Of a stretch of 64,000 nucleotides of DNA, positions 51,359-58,354 are shown in pieces. Position 1 is the first letter of the stretch. Each line of letters begins with the position of its first letter. A model generated the notes under the pieces. That model saw only the letters and a program-made list of their open reading frames with translations, had not been told where the DNA came from and ran no database searches. Source of the DNA: an uncultured Clostridia bacterium (GTDB taxonomy: Bacteria > Bacillota > Clostridia > Lachnospirales > Lachnospiraceae); the NCBI GenBank assembly GCA_947385955.1, contig CANDNA010000009.1:29641-93640 (forward strand). The letters are read 5' to 3'. Position numbers and translations under genes: made by a program.

Positions 51359-53280
51359 GCTTTCAGCGCCCGCATGGCGTTCAGAATGGCAATCACTGCC
51401 ACCCCCACATCTCCGAACACAGCCGCCCACATAGAAGCCACACCGCAGGCTGCCAGAACCAGAATTGCAGCTTTCACCCCAATCGCAAATATGGTGTTCT
51501 GACGCACAATGGCAAGGGTACGCCGGGAAATCTCAATGGCTCTGGCGATTTTGGCCGGTTCATCTGTCATAATGACAACATCCGCCGCTTCAATGGCCGC
51601 ATCGCTTCCCAGGCCTCCCATCGCAATACCGATATCCGACCGGGCCAGCACCGGCGCATCATTCATGCCATCTCCCACAAAGACCAGTCTGCCACCGGCA
51701 GATTTTTCCCTTAGCAGCTCTTCCATCCGTTCCACCTTATCTCCCGGCAAAAGCTCTGCGCACACATGACAAATCCCGATTTCCTCTGCCACACTTTCGG
51801 CGGTTTCTTTCCGGTCCCCGGTCAGCATCACCACATCCCTGACCCCGCAGGCAAACAGCTTGGTCACCGCTTCTTTGGCATCCTCTTTGATTTCATCGGC
51901 GATTACCACATAACCCATATAGGTTCCCTCCAGCCCAATGTACACCACGGTTCCCACTGCCTCTGCCACAGGACAGGCTATCCCGTACTGTTCCATATGG
52001 CGCAGGTTTCCCGCAACCACACGCTTTCCGTCGATCAGGGCACTGACTCCAAAACCTGCCGTATCCTCCAGCTCCGAAATCCTGCTTCTGTCGATTTCTC
52101 TGCCCCATCTTTGCTCATAAGCCTGCTGCAGAGATCTGGAAATCGGATGATTGGAACCGCTCTCTGCATAAGCCGCCAGTTCCAGAATCCGCTTTTGCGC
52201 TTCTTCACCCTCCTGGCCCGCAAAGAGGCCGCCTTGCTTTGTATCCGCCGTTCCTTCCTCCTCTGACGGGACAATCCGGCTCACCGCAAAATTCCCTTTC
52301 GTCAGTGTCCCTGTCTTATCCATAACCACAATTTCCGTTTTAGACAGGGCCTCCAGATAATTGCTGCCCTTGATCAGAATACCGCTCCTGCTTGCGCCGC
52401 CAAGCCCACCGAAAAAACTGAGGGGAATGGAAATCACCAGCGCACAGGGACAGGACACCACCAGAAAAGACAACGCCCTGTAAATCCAGGTATACCAGTC
52501 CCCTCCGGCAAACAGGGGAGGCAGCACGGCAAGCAGCACGGCGAGTCCCACTACCACAGGTGTATAATACCGGGCAAACCGGGAAATAAAGTGCTCGCTC
52601 TCTGCTTTCCGGCTCCCTGCATTCTCCACCAGTTCCAGAATCCTGGAAACCGTGGATTCTCCAAATTCCTTTGTGACCCGCAGCTCTATCACAGCCGACT
52701 GGTTCACACATCCGCTGATCACCGTATCGCCTTCTCCCGCTTCCCTGGGCAGGCTTTCTCCGGTGAGTGCCATCGTATCTAACGCAGTGCTTCCTGTTTC
52801 AATCACACCATCCAGCGGTACACGCTCTCCGGGCTTGACAACAATCCGTTCTCCCAGGCTGACAGCTTCCGGTTCTACCGTAATCACCTCTCCGTCACGC
52901 ACCACATTGGCATAATCGGGCCTGATATCCATCAGCTCCCGGATGGATTTCCGGGATTTGTTCACCGCATAGGACTGAAACCACTCCCCCACCTGATAAA
53001 ACAGCATAACTGCCGCTCCCTCCGGATATTCTCCCACCAGAAAAGCGCCCACGGTAGCAACCGTCATCAAAAAATTCTCATCAAACACCTGCCCCCTGAC
53101 AATATTCATGGCTGCCTTTTTCACCACATCGCCGCCGCTGACAAGAAATGCGGCCAGAAATGCAAACAACACTCCGTTGGGGTAGCGGCTGCCCCAGCCC
53201 TGTTCCCATATCACCGCTCCCGCAAACAGAATCATACCGCAGAGGATCCGAAACAGTCTCTTTTTCAGTTTCTTCGTCAT
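51355..53280 (-). CDS. P1B-type heavy-metal-transporting ATPase (Zn/Cd/Co group)
   Basis: 641 residues. Eight membrane helices, with the CPC metal site at 277-279 (SCPCALV), the phosphorylated aspartate at 321 (DKTGTLT), TGES, the HP dipeptide in SNHPIS and a GDGMNDAP hinge. The C-terminal helix pair with K-A-A and F-G-D-V-G is that of the Zn/Cd/Pb pumps. There is no N-terminal HMA domain; one is encoded separately just upstream, eight bases away. It should export toxic divalent metals and is under the ArsR regulator of the same operon. Metal choice cannot be fixed from sequence. Confidence 0.93.
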   Translation of the reverse strand: MTKKLKKRLFRILCGMILFAGAVIWEQGWGSRYPNGVLFAFLAAFLVSGGDVVKKAAMNIVRGQVFDENFLMTVATVGAFLVGEYPEGAAVMLFYQVGEWFQSYAVNKSRKSIRELMDIRPDYANVVRDGEVITVEPEAVSLGERIVVKPGERVPLDGVIETGSTALDTMALTGESLPREAGEGDTVISGCVNQSAVIELRVTKEFGESTVSRILELVENAGSRKAESEHFISRFARYYTPVVVGLAVLLAVLPPLFAGGDWYTWIYRALSFLVVSCPCALVISIPLSFFGGLGGASRSGILIKGSNYLEALSKTEIVVMDKTGTLTKGNFAVSRIVPSEEEGTADTKQGGLFAGQEGEEAQKRILELAAYAESGSNHPISRSLQQAYEQRWGREIDRSRISELEDTAGFGVSALIDGKRVVAGNLRHMEQYGIACPVAEAVGTVVYIGLEGTYMGYVVIADEIKEDAKEAVTKLFACGVRDVVMLTGDRKETAESVAEEIGICHVCAELLPGDKVERMEELLREKSAGGRLVFVGDGMNDAPVLARSDIGIAMGGLGSDAAIEAADVVIMTDEPAKIARAIEISRRTLAIVRQNTIFAIGVKAAILVLAACGVASMWAAVFGDVGVAVIAILNAMRALKA

Positions 53281-53287
53281 GTCCCCA

Positions 53288-53515
53288 TCACCTCTGTTTT
53301 TCCATGACTGTTACATCCGGCTCATATTTCTTTACAATCTTTTTGACCTCTTTGGTAAGTGTTTTGGCCCTGTCATCCGCAATCTCCACCACCAGCTTCT
53401 GTGTCAGCAGCGTTACCACAGACTTTGTCACACCGGGCAGCTTCGCTACCTCCTCTTCAATTTTCCCTGCACAATGTGCACAATCCAAATCTTCCAGAAT
53501 ATATGTTTTTATCAT
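53288..53515 (-). CDS. Small HMA-domain metallochaperone
   Basis: 75 residues, one ferredoxin-like HMA domain with the metal-binding CAHC at 12-15. The start at 53515 fits the domain and follows AGAGGAA. It acts as a separate N-terminal domain of the ATPase, passing metal ions to it, or as a buffer. It sits between the ArsR and ATPase genes. Confidence 0.9.
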   Translation of the reverse strand: MIKTYILEDLDCAHCAGKIEEEVAKLPGVTKSVVTLLTQKLVVEIADDRAKTLTKEVKKIVKKYEPDVTVMEKQR

Positions 53516-53625
53516 GTCCCATTCCTCTCTTTCTTTTGCAGTCCCGGTCTTTCCGGACCTGTAATCTGTAAGGCTGCATTCTGTCAAAACTGTCTTTCCT
53601 CTTTTCCGACTGCCGCCGGCAGTGT

Positions 53626-53991
53626 TTATTCCTCAATATGCTCCATTCCCTGACTGAGTATGGTGGAAATATGTCCGTCAGACAGAGAGTAAAATACGGT
53701 CTTTCCTTCCCGCCTGTTTTTTACCAACGCCATCTGTTTTAAAAAACGAAGCTGATGGGAAATCGCCGACTGTGTCATCTGCAAAATCTGTGCCAGATCA
53801 CACACGCACATCTCTGAGCAGAGCAGCGCATATAAAATCCGTACTCTGGTCGTGTCCCCGAAAACCTTGAAAAAAGCAGCCAGATCCTCCAGCTTTCCAT
53901 CTTCCGGTATTTCCCTGAGAATGCGCTCTTTTAATTCGTCGTGCACATGAATACATTCGCACTGTTCTGCTTCCCCAATCTCTTCCCTCAA
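53626..53991 (-). CDS. ArsR-family metal-responsive repressor, CadC/SmtB type
   Basis: 121 residues from a TTG at 53991, which has AAAGGAG eight bases upstream; two ATGs at 54013-54018 have no site and lie inside the operator. The winged helix-turn-helix includes MCVCDLAQILQMTQSAISHQLRFLKQ in two parts (MCVCDLAQIL and QSAISHQLRFL). The CVC pair, with CEC and HVH near the N-terminus, forms a CadC-like metal site. It should sit on the palindrome at 54017-54036 and leave when Cd, Zn or Pb binds, allowing the ATPase operon to be expressed. Confidence 0.9.
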   Translation of the reverse strand: MREEIGEAEQCECIHVHDELKERILREIPEDGKLEDLAAFFKVFGDTTRVRILYALLCSEMCVCDLAQILQMTQSAISHQLRFLKQMALVKNRREGKTVFYSLSDGHISTILSQGMEHIEE

Positions 53992-54016
53992 TCCTGCATC
54001 TCCTTTCTGCTCCATC

Positions 54017-54068
54017 ATATGAACGATTGCTCATATGTTCATTATATCACTTTTCATTGTATTGTCAA
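54017..54068 (-). promoter_or_regulatory. Promoter and operator of the metal operon
   Basis: On the minus strand, TTGACA (54063-54068) and TATAAT (54041-54046) are both perfect, with a 16-base spacer. A 20-base palindrome (54017-54036, ATATGA-C-N4-G-TCATAT) covers the transcription start, the usual place for ArsR-family binding. Confidence 0.8.
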
Positions 54069-54284
54069 CTCTAAACAGAAAAACAGGGAAAGCTGCATTC
54101 CCTCTAGCATAATGGGTTGGCCCAGTCCACTCATATCCTCCACTCCTTTCAACACTGATTCATGACTCTGTATGTCCATATATTCCATAATCTTGGCTTT
54201 ATCACACCGAAAAATTCCGGACAGGTAATCGAATACAGGTATATTGGTTTCTTTTCCTCTGCGAATCATAATTATATTTATCAA
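54054..54284 (-). pseudogene. ORF remnant of unknown origin
   Basis: Up to 76 residues without a ribosome site. Its end overlaps the ArsR promoter, so it is unlikely to be a working gene. The stretch KGVEDMSGLGQPIMLEGMQ loosely resembles the C-terminal part of Rpn/PD-(D/E)XK nuclease-transposase proteins common in Lachnospiraceae, but the match is too short to be sure. Confidence 0.3.
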
Positions 54285-54287
54285 ACA

Positions 54288-54328
54288 AAAAGCATCTGTC
54301 CCGGAAGCATTTCCGGATAACAGATGCT
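54288..54328 (-). terminator. Terminator after the small unknown gene pair
   Basis: A nine-base stem (54291-54299 with 54320-54328) with an inner CCGGA/TCCGG stem and a run of five T in the minus transcript. The outer arm overlaps the stop codon of the gene upstream. Confidence 0.8.
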
Positions 54329-54674
54329 ATGAAATCAACAATTTTACATCCTGCATATCAGCCACCAATTCCTTTGCCTGTTCAATGGCTGTATCATGGA
54401 TACAGATGATAAATATAATTTTCTCTTTTGTCTCTGAATCAAATAAGCGTTTAAAAAATTTCTGTTCCTGCCATTTTACATAGTAGGAAATTCGGTGCTT
54501 CAGAAGTATTTTTTCCACTTCTTCTTTCATCTTCAGATTATAGACCTTGCAAAAGGCCACTTCATTGTTGACCCTGACTCTGGACAATTCTGTAGATTCT
54601 GCGCCCCGCACACTGTCCGATATCTGACTGGCATTTTTATTGCCCCGTAAACCCATATGCTTCACTTCTGTCAT
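54327..54674 (-). CDS. Small protein of unknown function
   Basis: 115 residues, no signal peptide. The C-terminal 70 residues alternate strand and helix (VEKILLKHRISYYVKW, KIIFIICIHDTAIEQAKEL), like a small ACT- or ferredoxin-like fold. The N-terminal 40 residues are polar. No family recognised. It overlaps the gene upstream by four bases and is followed by a terminator. Confidence 0.7.
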   Translation of the reverse strand: MTEVKHMGLRGNKNASQISDSVRGAESTELSRVRVNNEVAFCKVYNLKMKEEVEKILLKHRISYYVKWQEQKFFKRLFDSETKEKIIFIICIHDTAIEQAKELVADMQDVKLLIS

Positions 54675-55042
54675 GCCCCCAACATCGCCATATAGATGGC
54701 ATTCTGATTTCTGCCTGAAATCGCCGGCCGGCTATACGTTTCGGGATTCTGCTCTACCCTGTTCTGTCCGGCCATATCCTGTTCTTCCGCCGCTTCCACG
54801 TCCGGCTGTGCCTTCATAATCCTGGCAGCATTCATTCTTCCCATAGCCATCTGAGATGCAACAATTCCTGCAAAATCCCTGCTGGTTCCCGGACGGAGCG
54901 GATTTGTATTCCGTGCCGTATTTGTATAATCCGTTTTCCCTTTCAATGCATCATTGGGTATGGCTTCAACCCTGCCAAGACTCTTCGCACTGACATAATT
55001 GGTATTATAAACATAAGTTGGATAAAAGCCACTGATTCTCAT
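54671..55042 (-). CDS. Small polar protein of unknown function
   Basis: 123 residues, rich in Asn, Ala and Met, starting MRISGFYPTYVYN and ending NAIYMAMLGA. No signal peptide or membrane segment. It looks largely unstructured, with a helical patch (FAGIVASQMAMGRMNAARIM). I recognise no family. It is the first of a two-gene unit with the 115-residue protein. Confidence 0.65.
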   Translation of the reverse strand: MRISGFYPTYVYNTNYVSAKSLGRVEAIPNDALKGKTDYTNTARNTNPLRPGTSRDFAGIVASQMAMGRMNAARIMKAQPDVEAAEEQDMAGQNRVEQNPETYSRPAISGRNQNAIYMAMLGA

Positions 55043-55103
55043 AGTCGATACTCCCTTTTCTTCCCTCTTGCAGGCTATTCTTTTTTCGCTCTCCTCTTCC
55101 CCG

Positions 55104-55221
55104 CAGTGCCGAACTCGTAAATCCTCCGGATTTACTCCTTCACGGCTTTCGCCTTATGGACTCCCATAAACATAAATCTGCTTGCAAGCAAGCGGATTTA
55201 TGTTTATGAGAGTCCGCACTG
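55104..55221. repeat. Nested palindromic element of about 118 bases
   Basis: The ends carry 7-base inverted repeats (GCAGTGC and GCACTGC). Inside are a hairpin of about 27 pairs (55158-55185 with 55188-55215), an eight-base palindrome around 55116-55134, and a small GGCGAAAGCC-type hairpin. It has no T run after the stems. It lies between the VanZ stop and the next gene. It may be a miniature mobile palindromic repeat or a structured RNA element. Confidence 0.6.
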
Positions 55222-55222
55222 C

Positions 55223-55702
55223 TCAATGCTTAAGAACATCATACCACTTTATTTTTCGAAATGCAATTGCAATCATCATTCCAATCACCGCTCCCAGGCA
55301 GTTAAGCAGGATATCGTCCACATCAAACTGCCCAAAGGCGCTGAAAAGCTGAAACAGCTCTATCCCCAGAACAAAGAAAAAAACTGTGGGGAAAAAGAGA
55401 ATCCTGTCTCTCCTTTTGGGAAACGCCAATGAATACAGTATGCCATAGGGAACAAAAATCAATACATTGCCAAACAGGTTTTCAAAGCTGTTCAGGCGGT
55501 CATAATATCTGATATACATCCGGATGGTCTTAAACAGTGTGAAATTGGCAGTATCCAGACCTTCCCAGATCACGTCCTTCTGCCAGTTGTCCATGATGTC
55601 CCGCAGTACACTGTAGGGATATTTAAATACAATCAAACGTATAATAATCAGCACATACAGAAAAAATATCCATTTCCATTTACCACTTTCCTTTACTTTC
55701 AT
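55223..55702 (-). CDS. VanZ-family membrane protein
   Basis: 159 residues from the ATG at 55702, which follows ATAGGAG. Four to five membrane segments and the VanZ pattern (NLFGNVLIFVPYGIL, and GIELFQLFSAFGQFDVDDILLN in its GQFDVDDILLN part). VanZ-like proteins are linked to glycopeptide and lipoglycopeptide tolerance in some species, but most have no known role. The start lies inside the end of truA (23-base overlap). Confidence 0.85.
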   Translation of the reverse strand: MKVKESGKWKWIFFLYVLIIIRLIVFKYPYSVLRDIMDNWQKDVIWEGLDTANFTLFKTIRMYIRYYDRLNSFENLFGNVLIFVPYGILYSLAFPKRRDRILFFPTVFFFVLGIELFQLFSAFGQFDVDDILLNCLGAVIGMMIAIAFRKIKWYDVLKH

Positions 55703-56462
55703 AAAAGCTCCTATCATTGTACCTGACTTCCACAAGTGTCAGTCCCTTTGCGGGCACCAGCATACCTGCTTCTTCCCGCATACCCCTGTCCATGATAGTC
55801 TTAATATCCTCCGGCTTTTTCTCCCCTGTGCCTGTTTCCAAAAGTGTGCCGGTTAATATCCTGACCATATGGTATAAAAAACCGTCACCCTTATATATAA
55901 ACTGCAGTTCCTTTCCCACTCTTTTAATTTCTATGGTATCTATTGTACGGACCATAGATCTGGCCACCTTTTTGGATTTTCTGGCCGATGTGAATGCACT
56001 GAAATCATGTGTACCGGTCAGATCATCTGCCGCCCTTCTCATAGCCTGCTCATCCAGCGCTGCAGGGCAGATATATACATATCTTCTGTCAAACACAGTA
56101 GGAATCTCCGTATTCCACACCCGGTACAGATAGGTCTTGCCCACCGCATTCAGCCTGCTGTGAAACCGCTCCGGCATTTCCTCAACGGAAATAACGCCGA
56201 TGTCCTCCGGAAGATAACGGTTCATATAGCCGAGGATTTCCCTGCATGACATACCGGTTTCCAGATGGAAATTGGCACACTGCCCCATTGCATGCACACC
56301 TGCATCCGTTCTGCCGGCGCCATGTACCTGTACTGCCTGGCCGGTCATTTTTGTCAACAGGGTTTCCAGTCTCCCCTGTATGGTATTGTCTGTACTCACC
56401 TGACGCTGCCAGCCCTGGTAACGTGTTCCTTCATATTGTAATATGATTTTAAAATTCCGCAT
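55680..56462 (-). CDS. truA: tRNA pseudouridine(38-40) synthase TruA
   Basis: 260 residues, full length. The catalytic aspartate is in GAGRTDAGVHA, at about residue 53. FSAFTSA and GDGFLYHMVRILTGTLLETG are further signatures. It changes uridines 38-40 of the tRNA anticodon arm. It precedes vanZ with an overlap, so the two are co-transcribed. Confidence 0.96.
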   Translation of the reverse strand: MRNFKIILQYEGTRYQGWQRQVSTDNTIQGRLETLLTKMTGQAVQVHGAGRTDAGVHAMGQCANFHLETGMSCREILGYMNRYLPEDIGVISVEEMPERFHSRLNAVGKTYLYRVWNTEIPTVFDRRYVYICPAALDEQAMRRAADDLTGTHDFSAFTSARKSKKVARSMVRTIDTIEIKRVGKELQFIYKGDGFLYHMVRILTGTLLETGTGEKKPEDIKTIMDRGMREEAGMLVPAKGLTLVEVRYNDRSFYESKGKW

Positions 56463-56531
56463 TTTACACTTTACATTTTGCCTTTCATACTTCCCGTCCG
56501 CATTTCAGACCAAATATCGGATTCCTTCTCA

Positions 56532-57695
56532 TCATTGCCTTTTATCCTGCAATATCTCCTTATCCTCCTCATCAAATCTGCGGAAGCGGTTCAGTCCCAC
56601 AGCGAGAATGCACAGACTTGTTTTCAGGGTATCAAAAATGCCCGCCCTGTTCATATTGATTACAATAATGCCTATGGGAATCGCCAGAATCATTCCGGCC
56701 ACCCCTGCATATTTATAGCCGATGAACAAAAGAATCAACGTAGGCAGCGGAGCAATCCCCACCGAATCTCCCACGATTTTAGGCTGGATAATCTGCCTGA
56801 CCAACTGCCCCACACCCCAGATCACCAACAGCCAGATTGCCATTTCATAATCGGCACTGAGGAATTTGATTACCGCCCAGGGAATCATCACCGCTCCGGT
56901 ACCGAAAAAGGGCAAAAAATCCAGTACCGCAATCAGGAACGCCACCAACGGCGCATAGGGAATCCGCAAAAGCAGAAATCCCACCAGCAACAGCAGGAAA
57001 ATCCACAATTCTATTTTCAGTTGGGCTTTGAAGTAACCGCCTACCGCATTTTTCAGACTGTCAAATACAATATGCCATTTATCCCGGATCGCCCCCGGAA
57101 TAAAACGCTGCCAGAATTGTCCGATGGCCTCTTTTTCAGCTATAAAAAAATATGCCGATAAGATACACATAATCACATTGATGACCATTCCCGGAATATT
57201 TTTGGCAAAGTTCCCTACCGCATTGACCGTAGGCGTCCCGATCCTGCCGACCAGCTCTGCAAGATAGCCATCCATCTCCTCACCGATCTTTGCAATATTG
57301 TCTTTTACATCCGCCGGAAATCCATCATAAATAACACTCAGGTTCTGTCCGATCTCCCGAAAATCCTCCTCCAGATGTTCCCAAAGACTGGGCAGTATGG
57401 TCACAAAGCCAATTCCTGCACTAACCAGCCTGGATACCAGAAAATAGCCGCCCAGAATCACCAGCGCGATCACTGCCACAATCACAAATGCGGAACCGGC
57501 CTTTCTCTTAATGCGGAATTTTTCTTCAAAAAACCGAACCGGCGGATTGGCAATAGCCGCTATGATCCAGCCAATGATGAAAGGAAGAAAAAACAGCAGA
57601 ATCCTGGGCATTGCAAATATGCAGAGCAGCAGAACACACATGGCCCAAATCAGATTTAAAATCACTTTACTGTATCGTTTAAAAGGCTGTTTCAT
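56532..57695 (-). CDS. AI-2E-family membrane protein (YtvI/YdbI-like)
   Basis: 387 residues with about eight membrane helices and the family signature in the C-terminal half (FLIAVLDFLPFFGTGAVMIPW in two parts: AVLDFLPFFGTG and GAVMIPW; IIQPKIVGDSVGIAPLPTL, of which QPKIVGDSVGI is diagnostic). Relatives include the sporulation protein YtvI and ion or AI-2 exporters; the substrate is unknown. About 70 bases separate it from truA. Confidence 0.88.
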   Translation of the reverse strand: MKQPFKRYSKVILNLIWAMCVLLLCIFAMPRILLFFLPFIIGWIIAAIANPPVRFFEEKFRIKRKAGSAFVIVAVIALVILGGYFLVSRLVSAGIGFVTILPSLWEHLEEDFREIGQNLSVIYDGFPADVKDNIAKIGEEMDGYLAELVGRIGTPTVNAVGNFAKNIPGMVINVIMCILSAYFFIAEKEAIGQFWQRFIPGAIRDKWHIVFDSLKNAVGGYFKAQLKIELWIFLLLLVGFLLLRIPYAPLVAFLIAVLDFLPFFGTGAVMIPWAVIKFLSADYEMAIWLLVIWGVGQLVRQIIQPKIVGDSVGIAPLPTLILLFIGYKYAGVAGMILAIPIGIIVINMNRAGIFDTLKTSLCILAVGLNRFRRFDEEDKEILQDKRQ

Positions 57696-57754
57696 TTCCT
57701 GCGCCTCCTGTCCTATTCCTTATCCTGATTCTTATGGTAAGAGATCAGATCCTT

Positions 57755-58354
57755 TCACACCTGACCGTCCTCTGTCAGATACCCCTCCAGCAGTTCATAA
57801 ACTTCCTCTCTTCCCTGCTTTGTCACAGCCGAAAACGGAATCACCATCGTATCCGGAGAGGCTCCCAGCCCGGTACGGACCTCACGGATCTGTTTCTGTA
57901 CCTGGCTCCGCTTTACCTTATCCAGCTTCGTTGCAATGATAATCGGCTGATAATTCTGATGCAGAATCCATTCATACATCATTTTATCATTGGCAGAAGG
58001 AGTATGCCGCAGATCAATCAAAAGAAACACGGCCCGGAGCATACGGGATTTCCGCAAATACCGTTCAATCATATTGCCCCATTTGGCCCGGATCTCTTCC
58101 GGCGCCTTTGCGTAACCATAGCCGGGCAGATCCACAAAATACATCTCATCGTTTATATTATAAAAATTGATCGTCTGTGTTTTGCCCGGCTGGGCACTTG
58201 TACGGGCCAGCGCTTTCCGGTTCATCAACGCATTGATCAGCGAAGATTTCCCCACATTGCTCTTTCCCGCAAATGCCACCTCAGGCTTCGTATTCTGCGG
58301 CAGCACGCTGGTAATACCGCATACAGTCTCCAGACTGACTTGTTTAATCACCAT
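57755..58354 (-). CDS. engB: Ribosome-biogenesis GTPase YsxC/EngB
   Basis: 199 residues. G1 is GKSNVGKSS, the G2 region holds PGKTQTINFY, G3 is DLPGYGYAKAP (typical of EngB), G4 is TKLDK and G5 is FSAVT. It helps assemble the large ribosomal subunit. It overlaps lon by 11 bases, the common lon-ysxC pairing in Firmicutes. Confidence 0.95.
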   Translation of the reverse strand: MVIKQVSLETVCGITSVLPQNTKPEVAFAGKSNVGKSSLINALMNRKALARTSAQPGKTQTINFYNINDEMYFVDLPGYGYAKAPEEIRAKWGNMIERYLRKSRMLRAVFLLIDLRHTPSANDKMMYEWILHQNYQPIIIATKLDKVKRSQVQKQIREVRTGLGASPDTMVIPFSAVTKQGREEVYELLEGYLTEDGQV

